Positions 54,949-63,670 of a stretch of DNA of 64,000 bases are shown one piece after another. The translations under genes were made by a program, and so were the position numbers. The stretch is from Agromyces flavus (lineage in GTDB: Bacteria; Actinomycetota; Actinomycetes; Actinomycetales; Microbacteriaceae), in assembly GCF_900104685.1 (NCBI RefSeq), contig NZ_LT629755.1, positions 1,922,001 through 1,986,000 of the forward strand, written 5' to 3'. The notes under the pieces were generated by a model, which made no database searches, was not told the origin of the DNA, and worked only from the letters and a program-made list of their open reading frames with translations. Every line of letters begins with the position of its first letter. Within the stretch, counting starts at the first letter, position 1.

Positions 54949-57021
54949 TCAGTGCGCGTGGCCCGAGCACGTGCAGGCCCCCGTGGCGCAGTCGCACGAG
55001 CCGGCGGCCTCGGACGCACCGTGCCCCGCGACATCCGCGTGGCAGGCCATGCCCATCGACTCGGAGGACGGCACGTTCAGCGTGGGGTTGCGGTCGAAGA
55101 AGCCGTAGGGCTTGAGCGTGAACTTCGCGTAGTCGACCGGCATGACCGGCCAGTCCTCGACGCGCGGGAAGTGCGTCGGGCCGAACGTGTGCCACACCAC
55201 GAGGTCCTCGCCGTCGATCGAGCGGTCGGCGGCGGTGTAGCGCGGAAGGCCATCGCCGCCCGGGTTCTGGTTCACGAGGTCGCCCGCGGGGTACCGCTCG
55301 TCCTGCGCGTAGCGCGTGACCCAGAGGTGGTTGCGCGTGAAGCCGGCACGCTTGGCGATGACCGACTCGGGGTCGGCCATGAGCGTCGGCAACCCCTGCG
55401 CCAGCAGCTCGTAGGCGACGGGCTGGCCGAGCCGGTTCGTCTTCTCGGTGTTCACGATGTGCCAGGCGCGGCCCACGCTGAGGTCGGCATCGCGAACGCC
55501 CTCGGACTCGGTCCGCAGGCGCGTGCGCTTCTTGGTGAACGCGTTGCCGTACTCGTTCCCCTCGCCCATCGGCACGCGCACGGCGTCGACCTCGTCGACC
55601 GCATTGGCGACGCCGTCGACCATCATGTCGAGGCGCGCGCTGAAGAGGTGCTGGTGGTAGGGCGCACCGAGCCCGGGCGCGACCTGGCTGGCGTAGTCGC
55701 CGGCCTCGGGATCGTAGGCCGAACTGAACAGCACGCCGGTGAGCTTGGCCTCGCACTCGATCGTGCCGTCGAGGTAGAGGTACCAGTAGAACCCGTAGTC
55801 GTAGTTGCCGACGGTCGTGAAGAAGCTGATCACGAGGCGGCGCTGACGGCGCACCTCGTTCGAGCCCGTGTAGATGTCGGTGTGCTTCCAGAGGGTGCCG
55901 TAGTCCTCCTCGTGCATGCAGATCGCGTTCGGGATGACGCGGGGGTTGCCGAACTCGTCGGCGAGCGTCGCGTCGAAGTAGCGGATCTCGCCGAGGCAGT
56001 CGCACCCGAGCACGAGCGAGTTGGCGTAGCGGCCGAAGACGTACTCGCCGGTGTCGAAGTAGTTCTGCCAGAATCTCGCGGGCGACGGGTCGCCGTAGGG
56101 CACCACCATCTCGGCGATGGACGCGCGGTAGATGATGTCGCGCTCCTCGCCGCCGTGGTCGGCATCGGCATAGCGGATGCGGCGCAGCACGAGCCCCTCG
56201 CGCGCGTCGAACGCGATCGAGAACCGCCAGTTCGCCCACGAGACCTGGTCGCCCTCGACGGTGAAGCTCGGCCCCTCGGGCTGGGTGATCGCGATCGGCT
56301 TGAGGGTGTCGAGCGGCGCGCCCTGCACCTCGGGGTCGTCGAAGTTCCCGCCCTCGGCGGGGATGTCGTAGACCTTGTGGTCGACGAGCTTGAACATGCG
56401 GCCCTCGACCATGTCGACGTAGGCGCACAGGCCGTCGACCGGGTGCGCCCAGCAGTGGTCCTGCTCGTACTGCCGCATGAAGGCGAGCACGCGGATGACG
56501 CGGCGCCCGCGCTCGTCCTCGAAGCCGTACTGCCCTGCCGACAGCGGCGCGAGCGCGACCTGGTCGTGCGCGATGCCGCGCTTGGCGAGCGCCGCGTGCC
56601 ACTCGTCCTCGGCGCCGAGCATGTCGGAAATGGCCTCGAACTCGACGTCGAGGATCGGCAGCTGGCCGTTCGCGCCGTCGATCTCGTCGGCACGGAGCAC
56701 GGCGTGCTCGGTCAGCGAGACGCGCGCGTCGTGCGCGGCGCCGGTGGCCTGGTCGAGGAGCAGGGCACGGATGACGCGGGGCAGGTCGCCGCCCGCGAGC
56801 ACGTGGGCCTTGTCGGGCTCATCGACGCCCACGTAGACGAAGCGCGTGGTCTCGGCGACGAGGCCGGCCTCGGCGAGGATCGCGCGGGTCTCGACGATCT
56901 CGTCGGCGTCGATGCCGCGGAGCGGATCGGCGGGCCCGATGGCGGAAGCGGATCGCGCGGGGCGAGCGGTCGCGGTGGCGGAGTGCGAGTGATGGGCCTG
57001 AGCGGCTGACAACGTCGTCAT
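54949..57021 (-). CDS. copper-containing primary-amine oxidase with Cys/His-rich tail
   Basis: Oxidises primary amines to aldehydes with release of ammonia and hydrogen peroxide. The 690 residues hold the topaquinone precursor Tyr407 in VGNYDYGF, the catalytic Asp323 in YFDTGEYVFG, and copper ligands His456 and His458 (YHQHLF) and His617 (PTHFPRVEDWPVMP). The protein is cytoplasmic-looking, without signal peptide. The last about 33 residues are an extra Cys/His-rich segment (CDCATGACTCSGHAH end), and the N-terminus has HHSHS. ATG 57021 follows AAGGAACC. Substrates such as tyramine, phenylethylamine or histamine are possible. Confidence 0.95.
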   Translation of the reverse strand: MTTLSAAQAHHSHSATATARPARSASAIGPADPLRGIDADEIVETRAILAEAGLVAETTRFVYVGVDEPDKAHVLAGGDLPRVIRALLLDQATGAAHDARVSLTEHAVLRADEIDGANGQLPILDVEFEAISDMLGAEDEWHAALAKRGIAHDQVALAPLSAGQYGFEDERGRRVIRVLAFMRQYEQDHCWAHPVDGLCAYVDMVEGRMFKLVDHKVYDIPAEGGNFDDPEVQGAPLDTLKPIAITQPEGPSFTVEGDQVSWANWRFSIAFDAREGLVLRRIRYADADHGGEERDIIYRASIAEMVVPYGDPSPARFWQNYFDTGEYVFGRYANSLVLGCDCLGEIRYFDATLADEFGNPRVIPNAICMHEEDYGTLWKHTDIYTGSNEVRRQRRLVISFFTTVGNYDYGFYWYLYLDGTIECEAKLTGVLFSSAYDPEAGDYASQVAPGLGAPYHQHLFSARLDMMVDGVANAVDEVDAVRVPMGEGNEYGNAFTKKRTRLRTESEGVRDADLSVGRAWHIVNTEKTNRLGQPVAYELLAQGLPTLMADPESVIAKRAGFTRNHLWVTRYAQDERYPAGDLVNQNPGGDGLPRYTAADRSIDGEDLVVWHTFGPTHFPRVEDWPVMPVDYAKFTLKPYGFFDRNPTLNVPSSESMGMACHADVAGHGASEAAGSCDCATGACTCSGHAH

Positions 57022-57087
57022 GCTGGTTCCTTTTTCTCTACGTTCGTTGAATAATAGCTTGCGATCACGAGACAGGGAAGTCCGGAG

Positions 57088-57663
57088 ATGAGCGAACTCG
57101 CACACGGCGCGATGCTGGTCGGCGCACTGGGGGGTGCGGCCTGCGCGGTCGGCGGCCGTCGCACGGCCCTCGACGTCGCGGCATCCGCGGCCATGCTCGT
57201 CGCGATGACCGACATGGCGTTCACCCGATTCGTCGCCGCACTGGCGTGGACCGCGGTGCTCGCCGGCTTCGGCATCGCGCTCGGCACCCGCCTGCGGCCG
57301 ACTCGCGGCGCGCACGGAGCCCCGCTCTCCCCCGGACGCCGCGGACACGCGCTGCACCGGGCGCTCGCGTTCATCGTGGGCGCCTGGGCCTTCGTCGCCG
57401 CCGACGGTGGATCGGGCGCCGGCGCATCGGAGGCGGGCCACGCCCATGCCGGCACGGAGCTGCTGTTCGTGGCGGCGACGATGGCGATGACGGCCTTCGG
57501 CGGATGGCTCGTGGCTGTGGAGCTGCGGAACCGCCGACGGGCTCGGAGCTCCGGGCCGGCCGACGGATCGCGCGGATGGGCCCGGCACGCGGCCGAGGCG
57601 GCGAGCACGACCGTCATGCTCGCCGCCATGGCCGTTCCGGGTGTGCTCGCCGCCCTCGCCTAG
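57088..57663 (+). CDS. polytopic membrane protein, DUF5134-like
   Basis: 191 residues with about five hydrophobic stretches and His/Met-bearing helices (AAMLVAMTDMAFTRFVAALA; LLFVAATMAMTAFGGWLVAV; ASTTVMLAAMAVPGVLAALA). A GHAHAG loop lies before the fourth helix. The pattern resembles DUF5134 membrane proteins, but I am not certain. It is divergent from the copper amine oxidase across 66 AT-richer bases. Its stop codon overlaps that of the convergent permease in CTAG. Confidence 0.65.
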   Translation: MSELAHGAMLVGALGGAACAVGGRRTALDVAASAAMLVAMTDMAFTRFVAALAWTAVLAGFGIALGTRLRPTRGAHGAPLSPGRRGHALHRALAFIVGAWAFVAADGGSGAGASEAGHAHAGTELLFVAATMAMTAFGGWLVAVELRNRRRARSSGPADGSRGWARHAAEAASTTVMLAAMAVPGVLAALA

Positions 57664-59198
57664 ATCCCGCGGTGCGGCTCGTGGTCGAACGCGGCGGCTT
57701 CGGCCTCCTCGATGCCGTGACCGATGTTGCGGTACAGCGCGGGGTCGCGGCGACGGAGCACGAAGGCCCAGATCACGCCGAGGATGCCGGGAACGATGAG
57801 CAGCGCCGGCAGCACGAACGTGAGCGCCGAGGGCTCGGTCTGGCCGAGCAGCACGTCGAAGTTCGCGACGATGAGCACGAACACCGTGAACAGCACGATC
57901 GCCGCGATGGTCGGCGCGACGACGGCCGCCCAGGTGCTGACACCGCGGCGGTCGCGCCGGAAGAAGCCGATCACGGCGATGGCGATGATGCCCATGAGCA
58001 GCACGAGGCCCATGGCGCCCGTGTTCGTGAGCCAGGTGAACATCGTGAGCACCGGGTAGAGGAACTCGACCGGCGCGAAGTCGGCCTTGAGCCCGAGCCC
58101 CTCGCCTGCGATGACGAACGCGAGGGTCACGACGATCGCGATGACGCTCTGCGCGACCGAACCCGCCCACGGCGCGCGCGACCCGGTGCGAACCGCACCG
58201 AGCCCACGGTGGATGACGCCCTCGCGACCCAGCGAGTAGAGGTAGCGCGCCACCGCGTTGTGGAACGACTGCAGCGCCGCGAAGAGGCTCGTGAGGAACA
58301 GCACCTGCATGATGTCGCTGATGATGACGGGCGCGTGCTCACCCATGAACGCGAACATGAGGTCGGGTCCCGCCGTCGCCGACGCTTCGACGATGTTCGA
58401 GGGGCCGATGCCGACCGTGAAGGCCCACGCGCTGAAGGCGTAGAACAGGCCGATGATCGCGACGGCCGAGTACGTGGCGCGCGCCACCGTCCGCTTCGGG
58501 TCCTTCGCCTCCTCGCCGTAGATGGCGGCCGACTCGAAGCCCATGAACGCCGCGATGCCGAACGCGAGCACCGCGCCGACGCCGGGCACGAAGAGGTTCG
58601 CGGGCTGCAGGGCCGCGGTGCTGAGTCCCTCGGGCGCGACCGCCAGCGAGACCAGGTCGAAGACGAGCACGGCGACGAACTCCAACGCGACGAGCGCACC
58701 GAGCACCTTCGCAGAGAGGTCGACGCGGTTCACGCCGAGGACGCCGACGATCACGATGCAGACGAGGATCCAGAGCCACCACGGCGTGACGATGCCGAAC
58801 TTCGTCTCGAGGAACATCGAGGCCTGGAAGCCGAACAGGCCGTAGATGCCGATCTGCATCGCGTTGTACGCCACCAGCGCGACGAGCGACGCGCCCACGC
58901 CGAACGGCCGGCCGAGCCCCTGCGCGATGTACGCGTAGAACGCGCCGGCGTTCGTCACGAACCGGCTCATCGCCGCGTAGCCGACCGCGAACACGGCGAG
59001 CGCGGCGGCCAGCAGGATGAACGAGAGCGGCACGCCGATGACGCCCGTCACGGCGAAGGTCGTGGTCACGCCGCCGGCGACGACCGTGAGCGGCGCCGAG
59101 GCCGCGATGATCATGAAGGTGACGGATGGCACGCCGAGGCGGCGGTGACCGAGGTCACCGGTGGTCGTCGGCGGCGGCATCGTCGGCGCTGAGGTCAT
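57660..59198 (-). CDS. APC-family amino acid/amine permease
   Basis: 512 residues with twelve hydrophobic helices. FVTNAGAFYAYIAQGLGRPF, GIAAFMGFESAAIYGEEAKD and VARYLYSLGREGVIHRGLG are APC-superfamily signatures (amino acid/polyamine/organocation). ATG 59198 is the start nearest the conserved N-terminus; an extra 21-codon upstream extension is less likely. With the amine oxidase it probably imports the amine substrate. Confidence 0.88.
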   Translation of the reverse strand: MTSAPTMPPPTTTGDLGHRRLGVPSVTFMIIAASAPLTVVAGGVTTTFAVTGVIGVPLSFILLAAALAVFAVGYAAMSRFVTNAGAFYAYIAQGLGRPFGVGASLVALVAYNAMQIGIYGLFGFQASMFLETKFGIVTPWWLWILVCIVIVGVLGVNRVDLSAKVLGALVALEFVAVLVFDLVSLAVAPEGLSTAALQPANLFVPGVGAVLAFGIAAFMGFESAAIYGEEAKDPKRTVARATYSAVAIIGLFYAFSAWAFTVGIGPSNIVEASATAGPDLMFAFMGEHAPVIISDIMQVLFLTSLFAALQSFHNAVARYLYSLGREGVIHRGLGAVRTGSRAPWAGSVAQSVIAIVVTLAFVIAGEGLGLKADFAPVEFLYPVLTMFTWLTNTGAMGLVLLMGIIAIAVIGFFRRDRRGVSTWAAVVAPTIAAIVLFTVFVLIVANFDVLLGQTEPSALTFVLPALLIVPGILGVIWAFVLRRRDPALYRNIGHGIEEAEAAAFDHEPHRGI

Positions 59199-59324
59199 GG
59201 CAGGAGCCCTTCGTTGGGTCGGAGCGAAGCCGGGGCAGCCTCGCACGATGCCCGCCATCATCGTCCCGCATCATGGTGACCGATTGTCGGTGTGCGAACG
59301 CCCCTTGTCCATGGCTGCACGACC

Positions 59325-59357
59325 CGCCTGTCGTTTTTGTCCCTACAGGCGTAGAAT
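59325..59357 (+). promoter_or_regulatory. promoter of the AraC-type gene with inverted repeat
   Basis: CGCCTGT (59325-59331) and ACAGGCG (59345-59351) form an inverted repeat directly before a TAGAAT -10 (59352-59357). It is a candidate AraC operator in the 210-base gap shared with the permease promoter. Confidence 0.5.
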
Positions 59358-59408
59358 TACCTGACCCGTGCCGGACGACGACGTCCGGAGGAAGACCGAG
59401 GTCACGCC

Positions 59409-60371
59409 GTGCCCCACGTCCCCGAGACATCCGCCGCCCAGCCCACGCTCGCGCCGCTCGACTTCACGGAGTTCAGCGCGATCGTGTCGCAGTCGTTCGT
59501 GCCGTTGCGCGTGCACGTCGATCGCCCGGAGCCGTTCCGCGGCGAGGTCCGCACCGCGTCATCCGACGAAGTGCACCTCTCGGTCGTCACCGCCGATGCG
59601 CACGACATCCAGCGCACGCCGGCCCTGGTCGCCCGCAAGGAGCAGCGGTACTTCAAGCTCGGGCTGCAGCTCTCGGGCACGGGGCTCCTCATCCAGGACG
59701 GGCGCGAGGCCGTCGTGCGCCCCGGCGACCTCGCCATCTACGACACGAACACGCCCTACTCGCTCGTGTTCGAGGAGCGCTTCAGCACCGCGGTGCTCAT
59801 GGTGCCGCACCGGCTCATCGAGCTGCCCACCGACGCGGTGCGGGGCATGACCGCGACGACGCTCTCGGGCGAGGACGGTCTCGCGCGCGTGGTGTCGGGC
59901 TTCCTCGGCGGCCTCGCGGGTCAGCTCGAGCAGCTCGACGGACCGGTCGGCGCCCGCCTCGCACGCAACGCCGTCGACCTCGTCACGACCATGTACGCGC
60001 AGCAGCTCGACCTGGCGCGCGACGCCGACAAGCCGCACCGCCCCATGCTGCGCCGCGTGCAGGCGTACATCGACGAGCACCTGCCGCTGCCCGACCTGAA
60101 CCCCTCGACGATCGCGGCCGCGCACTTCATCTCGACGCGGCACCTGCACGCGATCTTCCACGAGGAAGGCCTCACGGTCTCGAGCTGGATCCGCTCGCGC
60201 CGCCTCGACCGCTGCCGCCGCGAGCTCGTCGATCCGCTCGCCGCGCACCGGCCCGTGAGCGAGGTCGCGGCTCGCTGGGGGTTCCCGGATGCCGCGCACT
60301 TCAGCCGCGCGTTCCGGGCCGAGTTCGGCGAGCCGCCGTCGGCCGTGCGTGCGCGGGCGATCGCGGGCTGA
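59409..60371 (+). CDS. AraC-family transcriptional regulator
   Basis: 320 residues. The N-terminal 200 form the AraC_binding_2 (cupin-like) domain, with EQRYFKLGLQLSGTGLLIQD and YDTNTPYSLVF. The C-terminal about 100 carry two HTHs (STIAAAHFISTRHLHAIFHE; VSEVAARWGFPDAAHFSRAF). The GTG start has upstream GGAGGAAG. This architecture is like FeaR, regulator of amine oxidase genes in enterobacteria, which fits the amine-oxidation cluster. Confidence 0.88.
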   Translation: MPHVPETSAAQPTLAPLDFTEFSAIVSQSFVPLRVHVDRPEPFRGEVRTASSDEVHLSVVTADAHDIQRTPALVARKEQRYFKLGLQLSGTGLLIQDGREAVVRPGDLAIYDTNTPYSLVFEERFSTAVLMVPHRLIELPTDAVRGMTATTLSGEDGLARVVSGFLGGLAGQLEQLDGPVGARLARNAVDLVTTMYAQQLDLARDADKPHRPMLRRVQAYIDEHLPLPDLNPSTIAAAHFISTRHLHAIFHEEGLTVSSWIRSRRLDRCRRELVDPLAAHRPVSEVAARWGFPDAAHFSRAFRAEFGEPPSAVRARAIAG

Positions 60372-60380
60372 CGCCGCCGG

Positions 60381-60520
60381 TATACTCGTCGCGTCCAGGC
60401 GCCACTCCCCGAGGCGGCGCCGGCGCTCGAAAAATGGGCGCGAAGCGTCGCCGATGCCGGCGTCGGCCGCGAGACACATACGGAACACACGACCTCCGTC
60501 CCGTCTCGAAAGGCTCCGCC
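60381..60520 (+). promoter_or_regulatory. TATACT promoter and about 128-base structured leader of the TPP-enzyme gene
   Basis: A TATACT -10 at 60381-60386 predicts transcription from about 60393, leaving a long leader. It contains several short inverted repeats (GGCGCC pair, CGCCG-ATGC-CGGCG, ACGGA/TCCGT) and an A5 run. The leader does not match a riboswitch class I know. Ends at GAAAGG before ATG 60521. Confidence 0.45.
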
Positions 60521-62188
60521 ATGCCCACCGTCTCCGCGCACGTCGCCCGCACCCTCGCCGCCCACGTCGACCACGTCTTCGGCGTCATGGGCAACGGCAA
60601 CGCCTACTTCCTCGACGCGCTCGAGCGCGACACCGGCGCGACGTTCACCGCGGTGCGCCACGAGGCCGGCGGCGTCGTCGCGGCCGACGCGCACTACCGC
60701 GCATCCACCCGTCTCGCCGCCGCGACCGCGACGTACGGCGCCGGATTCACGAACACGCTGACCGCGCTCGCCGAGGCCGTGCAGGCGCGCGTGCCGCTCA
60801 TCCTCGTCGTCGGCGACGAGCCCACGTCGGGCCCGCGCCCCTGGGACGTCGACCAGATCGCCCTCGCGTCAGCGGTCGGCGCCCGCACGTACACGGTCGG
60901 CCGAGCGGATGCCGCGGCCACCACGATCATCGCCGTCGAACACGCCCTGACCTACCGGGTGCCCACCGTGCTCGCCATCCCGTACGATGTGGCGGCCCTC
61001 GAGGCGGGCGAGGTGCCGACGGCGCCGCAGCCGAACCTGCCCGAGCCGCTCGCCCCGCGCAGCCCGTTCGCCCGGCGGGCGATCGCCGACCTCGCGCGGG
61101 CGCTGGCCGGCGCGCGCCATCCGCTGCTGCTCGCCGGCCGCGGCGCAGGGCTCGCGGGCGCCGGCGAAGCGCTCGGCGCACTCGCCGAGGCGACCGGCGC
61201 GATCACGGCGACGACCGCGCTCGGCCGCGGCGTGTTTCCCGACGGCCGCTACGACCTGGGCGTGACGGGCGGCTTCGGCGCCGAGGACGCAATGGAGCTC
61301 ATCCGCGAGGCGGACGTCGCGGTCGTCTTCGGCGCGTCGCTCAACCAGTTCACGATGCGCTTCGGCGAGCTCTTCGCGCCGGGCACGCGCGTGGCGCAGG
61401 TCGATGTGGAGCCGGCGGCGACGCATCCGAATGTCGGTGCGTTCATCCAGGGCGACGCAGCGGTCGTCGCGCGCGCACTCGTCGACGAGCTGGCGGTCCT
61501 CGGCGCATCGGGCTCCGGATGGCGCGAGTCGGTCGACCTCGCGCCGCTGCGCACGCACGACCGGGGCGTCGGCATCATCCCGACCGACGGACGGCTCGAC
61601 CCGCGCTCCGTCGCGGCCCGGCTCGGCGAGCTGCTGCCCGAGGACCGCGTCGTCGTCTCGGACGGCGGGCACTTCATCGGCTGGGCCAACATGCACTGGC
61701 CCGTCGCCTCCCCCGACCGCATGATGATGGTCGGCACGGCTTTCCAGTCGATCGGCCTCGGCTTCCCGAGCGTCGCGGGTGCCGCCGCCGCGAAGCCCGA
61801 CTCGACCATCGTGCTCACGACCGGCGACGGCGGCGGCCTCATGGCGATCGCCGACCTCGAGACTGCGGTGCGCACCGCCGGCGGACGCGGTATCGCGGTC
61901 GTCTGGAACGACGCCGCGTACGGCGCCGAGATCCACCTCTACGGACGCAAGGGCCTCGCCGAGCCGCCCATGCGCATCCCCGAGACCGACTTCGCCGCCC
62001 TCGCGACGGCCGTCGGGGCCGAGGGCGTCGTCGTGCGCGAGCTCGCCGACCTCGACCGCCTCACGAGCTGGGCGGCCGAGCCTGTCGACGAACGGCGCTT
62101 CCTGCTGCTCGACTGCCGCATCTCCGACACGGTCACCGCCCCGTACCAGGAGGAGATCCTGCGCGTGAACTCGCGCCCGCGCGACTGA
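60521..62188 (+). CDS. thiamine-diphosphate-dependent enzyme, acetolactate synthase/decarboxylase-like
   Basis: 555 residues with the three-domain fold. The catalytic Glu48 lies in RHEAGGVVAADAHYR. GDEPTSGPRPWDVDQIA belongs to the N-terminal domain. The central domain has VTGGFGAEDAMELIREADVA. The TPP/Mg motif GDGGGLMAIADLETAVRTAG to VVWNDAAYGAE is in the C-terminal domain. It lacks the features needed to call it ilvB. 2-oxo acid decarboxylase or carboligase activity is equally possible. GAAAGG precedes the ATG. Genomic context links it loosely to amine or aromatic amino-acid catabolism. Confidence 0.85.
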   Translation: MPTVSAHVARTLAAHVDHVFGVMGNGNAYFLDALERDTGATFTAVRHEAGGVVAADAHYRASTRLAAATATYGAGFTNTLTALAEAVQARVPLILVVGDEPTSGPRPWDVDQIALASAVGARTYTVGRADAAATTIIAVEHALTYRVPTVLAIPYDVAALEAGEVPTAPQPNLPEPLAPRSPFARRAIADLARALAGARHPLLLAGRGAGLAGAGEALGALAEATGAITATTALGRGVFPDGRYDLGVTGGFGAEDAMELIREADVAVVFGASLNQFTMRFGELFAPGTRVAQVDVEPAATHPNVGAFIQGDAAVVARALVDELAVLGASGSGWRESVDLAPLRTHDRGVGIIPTDGRLDPRSVAARLGELLPEDRVVVSDGGHFIGWANMHWPVASPDRMMMVGTAFQSIGLGFPSVAGAAAAKPDSTIVLTTGDGGGLMAIADLETAVRTAGGRGIAVVWNDAAYGAEIHLYGRKGLAEPPMRIPETDFAALATAVGAEGVVVRELADLDRLTSWAAEPVDERRFLLLDCRISDTVTAPYQEEILRVNSRPRD

Positions 62189-62220
62189 GGCGTCCGCCGG
62201 CCCGGCCGATCAGGTCCGCC

Positions 62221-62239
62221 GCGGCGCGCTTCACGCCGC
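62221..62239. terminator. weak terminator candidate between convergent genes
   Basis: GCGGCG and CGCCGC pair around a seven-base loop in the 70-base gap between the TPP-enzyme gene and the convergent DUF6326 gene. Confidence 0.35.
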
Positions 62240-62258
62240 AGGACGAAGCGCCCGTTCA

Positions 62259-62747
62259 CTACGGTCGAACCTCGCGTCGAATGTCGGTCGCCGCGGGACC
62301 GGCGGGGACGGCGGGCGTGCGAGGCCACGTCCAGGCGGAGCGCAGGATGACGGCCAGGAGCAGCAACTCGATTCCGATGGAGAGGGCGTAGAAGGCGGCC
62401 CACTCCCAGGTCGACCCAGCGGCGTTGAAGATCGAGTACGGGACGAGGAGCGATGCCACGACGAGGTTCGTGGCGCGGTTCACCCGGGCGGGCAGCGTCA
62501 TGGAGAGCACCACCATCAGAGCCGGGATCGACACGGACACGAGGAAGATCGTCAGCAACGTCGCGCTGATGTCGAACCTCCAGATCTGGCCATTCAGGAT
62601 GGCGTCGACGACGCCCGGCTTGTAGAAGTTCAAGATGTCGACGTAGACGTAGAGGAACATGAAGCTGGTCCATGCGGCGGCCAGCTTGGCCTGCACGGGG
62701 ATCGGCGGAGTGTCGAGCGGGTTCGCGGTTGTCGTTCGGATGGTCAT
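62259..62747 (-). CDS. DUF6326 family membrane protein
   Basis: 162 residues with four membrane helices. KLAAAWTSFMFLYVYVDILN followed by FYKPGVVDAILNGQI is the family's characteristic opening. GGGAAG precedes the ATG. It lies 95 bases downstream of the oxidoreductase gene on the same strand and may share its TetR-controlled transcript. Function unknown. Confidence 0.8.
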   Translation of the reverse strand: MTIRTTTANPLDTPPIPVQAKLAAAWTSFMFLYVYVDILNFYKPGVVDAILNGQIWRFDISATLLTIFLVSVSIPALMVVLSMTLPARVNRATNLVVASLLVPYSIFNAAGSTWEWAAFYALSIGIELLLLAVILRSAWTWPRTPAVPAGPAATDIRREVRP

Positions 62748-62842
62748 CGGTTCTTCCCTTCGATAGCGGAGCGGTCGCCGCCGGAGCGGCAGGTCTGGGC
62801 GTGCATGTTCACGGGTCGGGTCGTTCTCGTCCGGGGCCCTCG

Positions 62843-63652
62843 TCAGACGGTGATCACGACCTTCCCTCTGGTGTGGCCGGCCGCGACGTAGCGCGTCAAC
62901 GCTCGACGCACCGCCGCCAGCGGCTCCGATTCCACGTTGTCGAGGATGACGTCGTAGCGCTTCCCGGTGCGGGTGAAGTCGGTCCCGGTGTAGTCGACGA
63001 CGTGGTCGGCACCGAGCGACCGGACCATGTCGACGTTCCGGGTGCTGCACACTCCCGTCACCTCGGCGCCGAAGGCCTTGGCGATCTGTACCGCGAAGGA
63101 GCCCACGCCGCCCGACGCCCCCGTGACCAGCACCGACTGCCCCGGTCGGACGTTCGCGATGTCGCGCACTGCCTGCAGCGCCGTCATGCCCGACGTGGGC
63201 ACCGCTGCCGCGTCCACGAACGACAGGTCGGCAGGCACGGACACGAGCCGGTCCGCCGGAACCGAGGCGTACTCCGCGAGGGCTCCCGCCGTGCTCCATC
63301 CGAACACCTTCTCGCCGGGACGGATCGCCGTGGCATCCGTCCCGACCGCTTCCACCACGCCGGCGAGGTCCCTGCCCGGGATGCCGTGACGCGGCCGGCG
63401 AAGCCCGAACGCCAAGCGCACCACGTACGGCTCACCGGTCATGACGAAGTAGTCGCCGGGATGCACCGAGGCCGCGCGCACCTGGACGAGCACCTCGCCT
63501 CGATCGGGGCGCGGGACCCCGACCTCGGACGACTCGAGCACTGAGGGCGGGCCGTAACGGTGCTGGACGGCGGCCCGCATCGTCGCCGCGCTGGCCGGAG
63601 TCGGATCCGGCATCGGACGTGCTCCGGCATTCCATCGCGCTTGGATTCCCAT
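62843..63652 (-). CDS. NADP-dependent MDR oxidoreductase (quinone reductase-like), internally deleted
   Basis: 269 residues. The N-terminal GroES-like domain (MRAAVQHRYGPPSVLESSEV, VHPGDYFVMTG, GRDLAGVVEAVG) and the cofactor-binding VTGASGGVGSFAVQIAKAFG are intact. After YDVILDNVESEPLAAVRRAL the sequence jumps to TRYVAAGHTRGKVVITV, the usual C-terminal end. Relatives run to about 330 residues, so roughly 55-65 residues of the second half of the Rossmann domain seem to be missing in frame. No zinc ligands are expected in this class. ATG 63652 has GAGGAG upstream and adds 24 residues before the usual MRAAV start. Confidence 0.75.
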   Translation of the reverse strand: MGIQARWNAGARPMPDPTPASAATMRAAVQHRYGPPSVLESSEVGVPRPDRGEVLVQVRAASVHPGDYFVMTGEPYVVRLAFGLRRPRHGIPGRDLAGVVEAVGTDATAIRPGEKVFGWSTAGALAEYASVPADRLVSVPADLSFVDAAAVPTSGMTALQAVRDIANVRPGQSVLVTGASGGVGSFAVQIAKAFGAEVTGVCSTRNVDMVRSLGADHVVDYTGTDFTRTGKRYDVILDNVESEPLAAVRRALTRYVAAGHTRGKVVITV

Positions 63653-63670
63653 GGACGTCTCCTCAACTTC

